Source: Rickettsiales bacterium
Lineage (GTDB): Bacteria > Pseudomonadota > Alphaproteobacteria > Rickettsiales > UBA1997
Assembly (NCBI GenBank): GCA_031289855.1
Contig: JAITOR010000009.1
Location: 1-44,889, forward strand
Length of the DNA stretch: 44,889 nt
Direction of reading: 5' to 3'
The position numbers and the translations under genes are program-made. Under the pieces are notes generated by a model. It ran no database searches. It was not told where the DNA came from and was given only the letters and a program-made list of their open reading frames with translations. This document shows positions 35,949 through 44,177 of the stretch, piece by piece; within the stretch, counting starts at the first letter, position 1, and every line of letters begins with the position of its first letter.

Positions 35949-36368
35949 TTAGAATGTGAATATTGATAACCCAAGTTTATCGTTTAATACTTTTTTAACA
36001 CCACCGCTTGTTAATTCAACAACGATTTCAGCGGTTACACTAACTTTCACCTCCACTAAATGTCCGCCAAATAACTTAAAATCTTCAGATGAAGCAGTTA
36101 TATGTATGTGTGGAAAACCTTTACCATCTTTTTCAGTAATATTGCCAACTAAATTTGCAATTTCATAATATCCATTATAATCTTTCTCTTGATATTGTTT
36201 TGTGGCTGGATTAAAAAAACCTAATTTTATAAATTTTGCAGAACCAATACCAGTTACGGCAGCTGTTTTGATATTTTCTTTTTCGCAAAGAATTTTTAAA
36301 TTTTCAATAACATTTGCATCTGGGTCAATTCTAACAAAAAATTTATTATCAATTTTTTTATATTCCAT
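35949..36368 (-). CDS. PPC domain (DUF296) protein
   Basis: Small cytoplasmic protein of 139 residues made of one PPC/DUF296 domain, known as the trimeric DNA-binding-associated domain of plant AT-hook proteins and as stand-alone bacterial proteins of unknown function. Diagnostic parts are FFVRIDPDANVIENLKILCE, KTAAVTGIGSAKFIKLGFF, the metal-site-like PHIHITASSEDFKLFGGHL and VSVTAEIVVELT. It heads the operon with mlaF. A near-consensus promoter lies about 30 bases upstream. Confidence 0.9.
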   Translation of the reverse strand: MEYKKIDNKFFVRIDPDANVIENLKILCEKENIKTAAVTGIGSAKFIKLGFFNPATKQYQEKDYNGYYEIANLVGNITEKDGKGFPHIHITASSEDFKLFGGHLVEVKVSVTAEIVVELTSGGVKKVLNDKLGLSIFTF

Positions 36369-36395
36369 ATTAAATCACATTATTATATTGATTGA

Positions 36396-36424
36396 AGAAT
36401 ATATAAAAAAAATAATTTTGTCAA
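36396..36424 (-). promoter_or_regulatory. promoter of the PPC-mlaF-DUF1697 operon
   Basis: Minus strand: TTGACA (36424-36419), 17 bases, TATTCT (36401-36396). Confidence 0.65.
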
Positions 36425-36461
36425 AATAAAAAATTATAATTTCTTTTTAAAGAAGAAAAAG

Positions 36462-36490
36462 TTGACAAATTATGTTTATAAAATTATAAT
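36462..36490 (+). promoter_or_regulatory. promoter of tRNA-Ser
   Basis: Perfect TTGACA at 36462-36467, 17 bases, perfect TATAAT at 36485-36490, start at the first tRNA base. Confidence 0.85.
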
Positions 36491-36496
36491 AAAAAT

Positions 36497-36584
36497 GGGC
36501 AGATGGCTGAGTGGTCGATAGCTGCGGTCTTGAAAACCGCCGAGGCGCAAGTCTCCGGGGGTTCGAATCCCTCTCTGCCCGCCA
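36497..36584 (+). tRNA. tRNA-Ser(TGA)
   Basis: Acceptor stem GGGCAGA/TCTGCCC, anticodon stem GCGGT/ACCGC with loop CTTGAAA (anticodon TGA), a long class II variable arm, T loop TTCGAAT, discriminator G and encoded CCA at 36582-36584. Confidence 0.97.
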
Positions 36585-36700
36585 TATTAAGTCATTAGTT
36601 TACTATATTTTTTACATACAATAGGCTTTGTGAGAGTGTGCATAAAAAGACATACATTATTTCATATATTTTGGTATTAAATATATTTGCTTTTTATCTT

Positions 36701-36729
36701 TTGACCACTTATTATGAAAGTTATAGTAT
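36701..36729 (+). promoter_or_regulatory. candidate promoter of the repeat-containing leader
   Basis: TTGACC at 36701-36706, 17 bases, TAGTAT at 36724-36729, start near 36736, about ten bases before ATG 36747. Confidence 0.4.
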
Positions 36730-36746
36730 TATAAATTATTATTTTT

Positions 36747-36899
<153 letters not shown>

Positions 36900-36919
36900 C
36901 AATTTGTTTGGAGGTTTGT

Positions 36920-37822
36920 ATGAATAAATTGTTAATAAATATCTGTTGTTGGTTTATTCCAAAAAAGAAAAACAGAAGGCATTTTAGGGAAAAATATGGA
37001 AGGGGAAAAATAGGAAAAAAAATTAATGACACAGACAACAATACCGCAAGATATTTGAAGAGGGAGTTGGAACGTTTTTTTTACAAAACCAATGTTGAGC
37101 AAATAAAATATTTAAAAATTATTGCAGTTTACCATAAACCGGCTGAATTGTTTGCCAATGATTGTATTGTTCCGGTGCATGGCGGTAGAGAATGCATGAC
37201 GAAAACAATAACCACTCGATATGGAACGACAAAAAATAATTCCACTGCACAAAAATGGCTATTGGAAAATACAATCGGGGATAACACGGGGCAAAATCTG
37301 TCAAAATTCAATCATAAGATGGGTCCGTTTACGGCATTTTATTGGGTAAGGCACAATATGGATAAAATAGATAATCCTGAATATATTGGTGTTTGTAATT
37401 ATAGTAAATTTTTTCATCATTCTATGTTGAGTGAATATTTAAATTATGATATGTGTCTTCCGAGAGAATCATTGTTTAACAAATCATTAAAAAAGCAATT
37501 TTTAAAATGTCATCCACAATCGCTTTATGATGTTGGTATGAATGCTGTTAAAAAGATTTATCCCTTTGAATTTGAAAAGGTGGAAAATTTTTTTGAATTA
37601 CAATGGGGGTATTTTAACGAAATGTTTGTTTTGAGAAGAGATTTATTCTTTGAAATTGTTGATTTTATTTCGCCCATTGCAATAGAAATGGAAAAACAAA
37701 TTTCTAACGATGAAAGGAATATTGTGTTCTTTTTAGAAAGAATTGAAGCATGGTGGCTATATAATAAAACACAAGAAGGGGTAAGTTACAAAAAATTTGA
37801 AAAAATTGATTGGTTATTATAA
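36920..37822 (+). CDS. DUF4422 glycosyltransferase, copy 3 (cassette)
   Basis: Third DUF4422 protein of the window, 300 residues, without the membrane anchor of the tandem pair. ATG 36920 is chosen because GGAGG stands five bases before it. The N-terminus LINICCWFIPKKKNRRHFRE is the motif often found at the ends of LPS and capsule glycosyltransferases. The domain runs from KIIAVYHKPAELFANDCIVP through TIGDNTGQNLSKFNHKMGPF, FYWVRHNMDKIDNPEYIGVC and MFVLRRDLFFEIVDFISPIA. Its 3' end overlaps the convergent GT61 gene by six bases. Expression may depend on the upstream (AG)14 reading frame. Probably modifies a surface glycan. Confidence 0.85.
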   Translation: MNKLLINICCWFIPKKKNRRHFREKYGRGKIGKKINDTDNNTARYLKRELERFFYKTNVEQIKYLKIIAVYHKPAELFANDCIVPVHGGRECMTKTITTRYGTTKNNSTAQKWLLENTIGDNTGQNLSKFNHKMGPFTAFYWVRHNMDKIDNPEYIGVCNYSKFFHHSMLSEYLNYDMCLPRESLFNKSLKKQFLKCHPQSLYDVGMNAVKKIYPFEFEKVENFFELQWGYFNEMFVLRRDLFFEIVDFISPIAIEMEKQISNDERNIVFFLERIEAWWLYNKTQEGVSYKKFEKIDWLL

Positions 37823-39279
37823 CATGGTTAAATTTATTCTCATTTCGTGCCTTTTCTCTTTATTGATAATGAAAATACATACTAAATTTGCATACATTTT
37901 CCATAATTTGTAGTGTTTTTTGTAATGAGTTTTTTTATTATTGATGATTTTTAATTTTTCTTCAATTTTTGACAATCTTTCATTGGTGTTTTGGCTTTCC
38001 ATATCATCGTACAACTTTTTTATTCTATAGTTTTTATCTTTGTAATTGCTATAGTTGTATCCAAAATCAATTAAAAAATTAAGCATTTCGTCCTTGTTTG
38101 GCATTAAATCTTCATTATTGTATTTAAATTTATAATCATCAAAAAAAGCCTTGACATGACGATTTACACCAATTATGGTATTATGACTCCAATTTGCTTT
38201 TAAGCGAAATGGCAAAGGATTTACACAGGCATCAATATATATGGAAGTGTTGTTTTTTAATCTATCGATAGGTATTTGAAATGCTATTTCCTCTCTTACA
38301 TAGTCTCTACATAATGCAATAACCGTGCTATTATTAGGTAAAAACACGGCCTGTTGGAGGGCTGCACCACTTACGGCCGCCAATACCTTTGCTTTTTTAC
38401 ATATTGCAATTTGTTCCATAATACTTAATTTATCTGGATAAAAAATTTTAAAACCATTTTTTTCAAAAATTCTTTCAATTTGTTTTTCGTTATAAACAAT
38501 TTTTGTGGCTTCACTATTTGGAATAAGCGGTCTTTCTTTTTCGCTTCTTGTGAAATATATCTTTTCATAATTATATTTATCAGGAACATTTTGTTTCATT
38601 TTATCAAAAATATCCACAAATTTATTATTTATATCGTTGCCTGGACCATTCCACCCAAATGATGAATCTGCTACAAACGCTTCTTTAAATTGATAAATTT
38701 TATTTTTATCTTCTATCATAATGAATTGTTCTTTTGGGACAAGTAAATATAAAAAATCTAAAAATTTTTTATTTTGATTTCCTAACAATAAAACAATTTT
38801 CATTGTCTTTAAATTTTTGTATCTATCATCAAATAAATACCACAAAAAATGACACACAGCGGGTATGATATGTCCAAATGCGCAATAACCAATGTCGCCA
38901 GATGGTATAATGACAGCGGTTTCGTTTATATAAGTTTTGTCTACATTATTGAGATCTATTCTCCTGACATCTAAACTATTTTTATTTATGAAATTTTTAT
39001 TCTTATCGCAAATCATACATTCCAATATATCTCTGCCACCCCCTCTAACAAATGCAGGACCACAACTATTGACAAATAGTTTTCTTTTGGGGTCTAATTT
39101 ATTTTTCATATTATTGACAAATAAATTTTTGTCAGTTATATAATTTGTGACTTGCTGTTGTGCCCATTCAAGGTTTGTTAGATTGGAGTTTGTTGATGTT
39201 ATCGGAAAAATAACTTCGTTTTGTTGATTACTCTCTCTCTCTCTCTCTCTCTCTCTTGGTTGACGAAATCTAAACTCAT
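37817..39279 (-). CDS. GT61 (DUF563) glycosyltransferase, phase-variable by (AG)n, out of frame here
   Basis: Glycosyltransferase of family GT61 (DUF563). The domain has FGHIIPAVCHFLWYLFDDRY, YFTRSEKERPLIPNSE, IFEKNGFKIFYPDKLSIMEQ and ISGAALQQAVFLPN-like VSGAALQQAVFLPN, and the end KEKRHEMR. The uninterrupted domain frame has an ATG at 39109 (430 residues) with no ribosome site before it. It remains open upstream for another 57 codons through the (AG)13 tract, but has no start codon there. A start codon with a leaderless promoter is ATG 39279 (MSLDFVNQERER), which is one frame off with 13 units and stops at about 39199. With 12 or 15 units it would join the domain frame and give about 486 residues. 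Confidence 0.8.
39231..39256 (-). repeat. dinucleotide repeat (AG)13 inside the GT61 gene
   Basis: Thirteen AG units on the minus strand (CT on plus), encoding alternating Glu and Arg, following TTCGTCAACCA. Unit number sets whether ATG 39279 is in frame with the GT61 domain. Confidence 0.95.
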
Positions 39280-39286
39280 AAAATTT

Positions 39287-39315
39287 ATTTTATTCTATAT
39301 GGTTTCATAATACAA
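39287..39315 (-). promoter_or_regulatory. promoter of GT61 (leaderless type)
   Basis: Minus strand: TTGTAT (39315-39310), 17 bases, TAAAAT (39292-39287), seven bases to ATG 39279. It independently supports that start. Confidence 0.6.
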
Positions 39316-39362
39316 TGAAAAAATAAAAAGTAAAATAATTAATTTTGCACTTTATATTTTTA

Positions 39363-39391
39363 TTGACAATACAAATTCATTGTAATAAAAT
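39363..39391 (+). promoter_or_regulatory. promoter of the CDF gene
   Basis: TTGACA at 39363-39368, 17 bases, TAAAAT at 39386-39391; AGGAAG precedes ATG 39412. Confidence 0.75.
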
Positions 39392-39411
39392 GTCTAAAAA
39401 AGGAAGTTTTT

Positions 39412-40365
39412 ATGAAAAAAGAAAAACATGATGGTGGTTGCAATCATAATCACATCAATAACAATATTCATCATAGCCATACTCATACTCATGACCACAA
39501 TCATGAGATGAATGAAAAGGGTATAAAAATGTTGTATTTAGCATTTGGTATAAATATGTTTTTAAGCCTTGTGGAAATAATATCTGGAATTTTTTCCGGT
39601 AGTATTTCGTTAATTGGAGATGGTTTACATAACACAAGTGATGCTTTTTCAATTTTAATCGCAATAATTGCTTACAAAATTGGCACAAAAAAAACAAATA
39701 AAGAATACTCGTTTGGTTATAAAAGATCTGAAACGATTGGTGGTTTTATAAATTTAATTTTACTATTTATATCAGGCGGATATTTATTTTTTGAGGGGCT
39801 TATAAAGTTCTTTAATCCTGAAATTATAAAGGGTGAAGTTGTGGTAATAACTTCCATAATTGCACTTATTATAGATGTGGCAACTGCAAAAATATCTCAC
39901 CAATGTTCCGGTCATAACGCAAACATGAAAATGCTTTTCCTACATAATTTGGCTGATGCTTTGGGTAGTATTGGAGTCATAATTTCTGGTATTTTTGTTA
40001 TGTATTTTGATTGGTATTTTGTTGATGGTTTAATTGCGATTATACTTGCAATATATATGATAACACAGTCAATTTATTCTTTTTCAGGTATAGTGAGAAT
40101 TTTAATGAATGCTATGCCAGAAAATTTTGATTATAATCTTATTAAAAATTCAATATTAAAAATAAAAGGTGTAAAAAATGTTCATCATTTACATATTTGG
40201 AATATAAGTGAAAATGAATTGTCATTGGAAGGACATGTTGTGGGAGATAATTTAAAAATTGTGCCGCAAATAACAAAGATGCTTGAAAAACAATTTAGCA
40301 TACGACATGTCAATATACAGATTGAAAGTAAAAGGTGTGAAAAATACGAATGTGCCGTTGTATAA
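39412..40365 (+). CDS. CDF family zinc/cation exporter
   Basis: Cation diffusion facilitator (ZitB/CzcD type) that exports Zn2+ or related metals against protons across the inner membrane. The 317 residues begin with a His-rich cytoplasmic region (residues about 10-36, with HSHTHTHDHNH). Six membrane helices follow, with the metal site GDGLHNTSDAF in helix 2 and LHNLADALGS in helix 5 (HxxxD in both). The C-terminal cytoplasmic domain holds GVKNVHHLHIWNIS and HVNIQIE. A strong promoter and a ribosome site are present. Convergent with the ThyX-like gene, with no gap. Confidence 0.95.
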   Translation: MKKEKHDGGCNHNHINNNIHHSHTHTHDHNHEMNEKGIKMLYLAFGINMFLSLVEIISGIFSGSISLIGDGLHNTSDAFSILIAIIAYKIGTKKTNKEYSFGYKRSETIGGFINLILLFISGGYLFFEGLIKFFNPEIIKGEVVVITSIIALIIDVATAKISHQCSGHNANMKMLFLHNLADALGSIGVIISGIFVMYFDWYFVDGLIAIILAIYMITQSIYSFSGIVRILMNAMPENFDYNLIKNSILKIKGVKNVHHLHIWNISENELSLEGHVVGDNLKIVPQITKMLEKQFSIRHVNIQIESKRCEKYECAVV

Positions 40366-41706
40366 TTATATTTTTCTTTCCACCACCACATCGTTTCCCT
40401 TGCATTTTTTTATATCCCTTCCGCAATATCTCCTACCTTCAATACATCCACTTTTATGACATGCAGGTAAAAGTAACTTTGTTAAGGTTTTAATTTGTTC
40501 TTTTTCACTATTATGTAATTTTAAATAAAATTCTCTACACAAATTGTAAATTTCCTCCTGTGCCGACCAGCATAATCGCTTTTCTTGTTCATGTATGATA
40601 GCATTTGCATCACCTTTTTTGCTATACTTCACCATAACTCCATATGGGGCAATCATTAAGGCGAGGGTTTTGTCTAATTTTTTCCATAGTTTATCATAGG
40701 ATTGCATGTATTCTAATGCCTCTTTTTCAAGTCCCAACATTGCAGGTATTGGTGGCAAATAGAAATTTCCAGTTATGGTTGGTATTCCTCGTTTTAAAGT
40801 TCTATGTCGTTGATCTTGGGCGAAAGTTGCCAACGATACTTCAATTTCACTTTGTATAACAAAAAAATTGTTATTCATAAATTCTGGTGTAAATTGTTTT
40901 AAATCCACACTATCCTTTTCTTTCGCATTGAAGTCGTAATTCACATTACTAAAAATCGTGTCCATCTTATGCAATTGTGGTTTTGTAAGTATTCCACAAT
41001 GAGAAATAAAATCTGGAGTCCAATTATCTTGCCTTTGATTTTTAAAAATATACTCTAAATTAGGTTCTTCTTTTAAAACAATCTTTTTTATTTGCTCAAA
41101 AACATCCCTCATTTCCGGATTCCAAGAGGCACGATACATCGCAGATATTGCCGATAAATTCAGGGTGTAATCAAGGGCGGTTGGCATGATGGTTGAAATA
41201 AACATCCGCATTTGCTCCTGTGCTATTTTATTGGCATTAGTTTCGATATATTCAGCATTCGCGAACGGTCGCTCCTCCTTAATCAAGGAAGTTGCTAACT
41301 CGGTTGCCTTCTCCATATTGTTTTTATAAATTTTTCTACCTTGTTTTATAAATTCAATAACTTCATCGATGGGAGAATTAGGATAGTATTTTGCAATCTT
41401 TTCCTTCAATTCATCATAGTCTGGTTTCACATACATTTTCGAAAACCTACCACTTCGTTGATCGGTATTATAAAATGGATGAGTTAAATGTAAGCCAAAA
41501 ATCGTATCGTTCACAGAAATTCCATCTATATTAAAAGTATAGTAATTGTGTTGGAAGGTTGTGTGATGACCAGTTTTAAATAAGTGATTTTCAACATCCA
41601 TTGATATTCCTAATTTTGGTACATCAGCCGAATAGCATGTTTTTGCTGCATGAGAAGTCAATTCATTTGCAGATGTCGTGCTCTTTGATATTAAAGATAC
41701 TTTCAT
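40366..41706 (-). CDS. ThyX-like FAD-dependent thymidylate synthase, two-domain type
   Basis: Long homologue of flavin-dependent thymidylate synthase (classical ThyX is 200-250 residues; this has 446). The N-terminal half has KTGHHTTFQHNYYTFNIDGI and TDQRSGRFSKMY; the C-terminal half repeats the pattern with EVSLATFAQDQRHRTLKRGI. The latter resembles the ThyX RHR motif, but the rest of the motif (S-x5-S-x-R) is not preserved here. A Cys cluster ACHKSGCIEGRRYCGRDIKKC-like end (four or more Cys) may bind metal. ATG 41706 is chosen because a candidate ATG at 41724 sits inside a TATAAT. It would methylate dUMP to dTMP. Whether both halves are active is unclear. Confidence 0.75.
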   Translation of the reverse strand: MKVSLISKSTTSANELTSHAAKTCYSADVPKLGISMDVENHLFKTGHHTTFQHNYYTFNIDGISVNDTIFGLHLTHPFYNTDQRSGRFSKMYVKPDYDELKEKIAKYYPNSPIDEVIEFIKQGRKIYKNNMEKATELATSLIKEERPFANAEYIETNANKIAQEQMRMFISTIMPTALDYTLNLSAISAMYRASWNPEMRDVFEQIKKIVLKEEPNLEYIFKNQRQDNWTPDFISHCGILTKPQLHKMDTIFSNVNYDFNAKEKDSVDLKQFTPEFMNNNFFVIQSEIEVSLATFAQDQRHRTLKRGIPTITGNFYLPPIPAMLGLEKEALEYMQSYDKLWKKLDKTLALMIAPYGVMVKYSKKGDANAIIHEQEKRLCWSAQEEIYNLCREFYLKLHNSEKEQIKTLTKLLLPACHKSGCIEGRRYCGRDIKKCKGNDVVVERKI

Positions 41707-41776
41707 AAACTCATGGTATATCATTATAATAAAAAAGCAAAAAAATATAATTCATTATTTTATGCTTTTTTATGAT

Positions 41777-41800
41777 TTACATGTCAAAAAAATTTTTCAT
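41777..41800 (-). CDS. putative upstream mini reading frame (MKNFFDM)
   Basis: Seven codons behind a perfect AGGAGG (41810-41805) and a TATAAT at 41825-41820, on the thyX-side leader. The encoded peptide is MKNFFDM. It overlaps a TTGACA (41787-41782) that could itself be the -35 of thyX (with CATAAA at 41764-41759). May be a regulatory leader or a relic. Confidence 0.3.
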   Translation of the reverse strand: MKNFFDM

Positions 41801-41865
41801 TTGTCCTCCTTTTTATCTTATTATACAGCATTAAAATAATTGGGGAAGTATAAAAAATAAATTTT

Positions 41866-41894
41866 TTGCAAAACAATCAAATACATTGTATAAT
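41866..41894 (+). promoter_or_regulatory. promoter of the 43-residue gene (leaderless type)
   Basis: TTGCAA at 41866-41871, 17 bases, perfect TATAAT at 41889-41894, seven bases to ATG 41902. Confidence 0.7.
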
Positions 41895-41901
41895 CAATAA
41901 T

Positions 41902-42033
41902 ATGAAGGAAGAACTTATTGTAATTGTTACATTAATTGTATGTTGGTATATAAAAGAGCATTTTTACTTATCTTTTAAAATGTATTTAGGGATAGTGACT
42001 TGTATTTTATTTATGGCATTTCAAAAGTTTTAA
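41902..42033 (+). CDS. 43-residue membrane protein
   Basis: Small reading frame MKEELIVIVTLIVCWYIKEH and on to FMAFQKF. Two hydrophobic segments (about 5-17 and 27-41) with a short polar turn suggest a two-helix membrane protein. The strong promoter ends exactly where a leaderless start requires, which makes a real gene likely. The stop lies one base before the 3' end of the convergent tRNA-Gly, so read-through would be antisense to the tRNA. No family recognised. Confidence 0.55.
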   Translation: MKEELIVIVTLIVCWYIKEHFYLSFKMYLGIVTCILFMAFQKF

Positions 42034-42034
42034 A

Positions 42035-42109
42035 TGGAGTGGGTGACGAGGCTTGAACTCGCGACATCCACCTTGGCAAGGTGGCGCTCTACCACTGAGC
42101 TACACCCAC
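42035..42109 (-). tRNA. tRNA-Gly(GCC)
   Basis: Minus strand: acceptor stem GTGGGTG/CACCCAC, D arm GCTC/GAGC, anticodon stem CCACC/GGTGG with loop TTGCCAA (anticodon GCC), T loop TTCAAGC, discriminator T and encoded CCA at 42037-42035. Confidence 0.96.
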
Positions 42110-42177
42110 TCATTAATTTTAAGATTAATATATTAAAATAAAAAAGCAAATATTTTTATAAATCACTTGAAATAAAT

Positions 42178-42205
42178 TTGTTAAATAAAAATAATGTTTT
42201 ATATT
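42178..42205 (+). promoter_or_regulatory. probable promoter of the metG leader
   Basis: TTGTTA at 42178-42183, 16 bases, TATATT at 42200-42205, start near 42212, about five bases before ATG 42217. TTGAAA (42167-42172) with AATAAT (42190-42195) is an alternative. Confidence 0.45.
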
Positions 42206-42216
42206 TGCAACATAAA

Positions 42217-42270
42217 ATGTTAAATGAAAAAAATTTGCTTATGGCTGTGATGTGTGTTTTACATATGTGA
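42217..42270 (+). CDS. putative Met-rich leader peptide of metG
   Basis: Seventeen codons, MLNEKNLLMAVMCVLHM, with Met at positions 1, 9, 12 and 17; the last Met codon directly precedes the TGA. It lies between a promoter and an intrinsic terminator that precedes methionyl-tRNA synthetase, the enzyme that charges tRNA-Met, so the Met codons are the expected sensor. There is no Shine-Dalgarno; near-leaderless translation is assumed. Confidence 0.5.
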   Translation: MLNEKNLLMAVMCVLHM

Positions 42271-42272
42271 TG

Positions 42273-42330
42273 GAGGTATGCGATTTTTTTTCAATCAATC
42301 ATATCTCACAAAAGATATGATTTTTTTTTT
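42273..42330 (+). promoter_or_regulatory. putative attenuator: terminator and antiterminator before metG
   Basis: Terminator: AATCATATCT (42297-42306) pairs with AGATATGATT (42313-42322), followed by eight T. Antiterminator: GAGGTATG (42273-42280) can pair with CATATCTC (42300-42307), sharing the terminator's 5' arm, and GATT/AATC can extend it. CATAT in the leader reading frame (42262-42266) can pair with GTATG (42276-42280), a possible third structure. Confidence 0.6.
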
Positions 42331-42348
42331 AATTAAAATGGAGTAAAA

Positions 42349-44061
42349 ATGTCTGAAAAAACTTTTTTTGTAACAACACCTATATATTATGTAAGTGCTG
42401 AGCCGCATATTGGTAGTTCATATCCAACTATATTTGCCGATGTGTTGGCAAGATTTCATAAATTGGATAATTATGATGTTAAATTTTTGACAGGCACTGA
42501 TGAGCACGGACAAAAGGTAGAGCAATCAGCAAAAGATGCGGGACAAAAGCCAAAAGATTTTGTGGATGAATTGTCAATTAGGTTTAGGGAAATATTAAAA
42601 ACTCTTGATTTACAACCCACGCATTTTGATGTTTTGAATGATAATTTCATAAGAACCACAGACCCAATACATAAAAAACAAGTGCAGGATGTATGGCGAA
42701 TTTTAGTTAAAAATGATTGGATATACAGGGGGCAATATGATGGTTGGTATTGTGTAAGTGATGAGGCCTATTATACTGAAGATGAGTTAGTAAAAAATGT
42801 TGATGGAGAATGGCGAACCACATTGGGTAAAAAGGTAGAATGGAAAGTGGAGGAAAGTTATTTTTTTAGATTAAGTGAATTTCAAGAGTTGTTATTGAAT
42901 ACATACAAAAAATTTCCAGACTTAGTAAGACCAGAGGGTAAAAAAACAGAAGTTATAGCTTTTGTGAGCGGTATAAATGCTAAGGAATACGAGCAGGGTA
43001 AGGCAATTAAAAAAGACTATTTGAGAGATTTAAGCGTGTCAAGAAATAATTTTGATTGGGGTATAAAAATACCTGTTGATACGGAAAACAATGAATTGCT
43101 TGATGGTGAGGAATGGAAGAATGATATTAAAAAAGAAGATAAGCATGTGATTTATGTATGGTTAGATGCTTTATTTAATTATATCGCAGCTCTTGGTTAT
43201 TCCACCAATAATAAAGATTATCAAAAATATTGGTTAAATAGTAGTAAAAAAATAAATCTTGTGGGAAAGGATATTTTGAAATTTCATGCAGTTTATTGGC
43301 CTGCATTTTTAATTGCTTGTAATTATACTCGTGAAGAAATTAAAAAATTAAATAATCAACCATTGGAAGATTTTAAGAAATACATTCCATCAAGTGTTTT
43401 TGCTCACGGATGGCTTACAAATGAAGGACAAAAAATTTCAAAATCTTTAAATAATGGAATTTATCCAGCCAAAGAAATAGAATGGTTGCAAACAGAATTT
43501 AATATTGATAATAGCACGGCAAGGGATTATTTTAAATATTATTTATTAAATGCGGTAAAATTTGGAAATGATGGAGATTATTCGAGGGTTAAACTTGTTG
43601 AAAAAATAAATGGAGATTTGGCCAATAAAATTGGAAATTTAACAAAACGAACACTGGATTTGATATATAAAAATTTTGATAAAAAAATTCCTATTGTAAA
43701 AGATTTTGATAAAATTGTAAACGTAAAAATAGATAATTTTAGAAAACATATTGATGATATTGACATAAACGATTATGTTAATGAGTTATTGCAAATTGCG
43801 GAGCATGCTAATAAATATATAGACGAAAATAAGCCTTGGGAATTGGTGAAAAGTGATAAGGAAAAATCTAGTATTGTTTTATATAGTGTGGCGAATATAA
43901 TTTTAAAAATCGCAATTTTGCTACAACCATTTGTCCCATATCTTGCGAAGAATATACTGGAAGGATTGGGGTATGATAATATTATTGGATTTGATAAAAT
44001 TGATGATAATTTGCGTGGAAATGTAATCGAAGAGCCAAAAATTATAATACCAAGATTGTAA
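42349..44061 (+). CDS. metG: methionyl-tRNA synthetase
   Basis: Charges tRNA-Met (initiator and elongator) with methionine. The 570 residues have the class I landmarks: HIGSSYPTIFADVLARF (HIGH motif) near residue 20, the connective region WYCVSDEAYYTEDEL lacking the zinc Cys set, the KMSKS motif as KISKSLNN near residue 365, and the C-terminal helical anticodon domain with NKYIDENKPWEL. No C-terminal tRNA-binding extension is present, as is common in alphaproteobacteria. GGAG precedes the ATG by five bases. It sits behind a Met-codon leader and terminator (42217-42330). Confidence 0.96.
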   Translation: MSEKTFFVTTPIYYVSAEPHIGSSYPTIFADVLARFHKLDNYDVKFLTGTDEHGQKVEQSAKDAGQKPKDFVDELSIRFREILKTLDLQPTHFDVLNDNFIRTTDPIHKKQVQDVWRILVKNDWIYRGQYDGWYCVSDEAYYTEDELVKNVDGEWRTTLGKKVEWKVEESYFFRLSEFQELLLNTYKKFPDLVRPEGKKTEVIAFVSGINAKEYEQGKAIKKDYLRDLSVSRNNFDWGIKIPVDTENNELLDGEEWKNDIKKEDKHVIYVWLDALFNYIAALGYSTNNKDYQKYWLNSSKKINLVGKDILKFHAVYWPAFLIACNYTREEIKKLNNQPLEDFKKYIPSSVFAHGWLTNEGQKISKSLNNGIYPAKEIEWLQTEFNIDNSTARDYFKYYLLNAVKFGNDGDYSRVKLVEKINGDLANKIGNLTKRTLDLIYKNFDKKIPIVKDFDKIVNVKIDNFRKHIDDIDINDYVNELLQIAEHANKYIDENKPWELVKSDKEKSSIVLYSVANIILKIAILLQPFVPYLAKNILEGLGYDNIIGFDKIDDNLRGNVIEEPKIIIPRL

Positions 44062-44082
44062 CTCAATTAAATAAATAAAAAT

Positions 44083-44110
44083 AATATTAATATTAATATT
44101 AATAATTAAT
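44083..44110. repeat. AT-only tandem repeat after metG
   Basis: Several copies of AATATT/TTAATA in a row, self-complementary, followed 20 bases on by a long T run. It may help end metG transcription, but I see no proper stem-loop and T tract. Confidence 0.35.
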
Positions 44111-44177
44111 CAAATAAACTTGCTTTTTTTTTTTTTTGTGATAATATTGATTATGTTTAATAAATTATAGGTAAATT

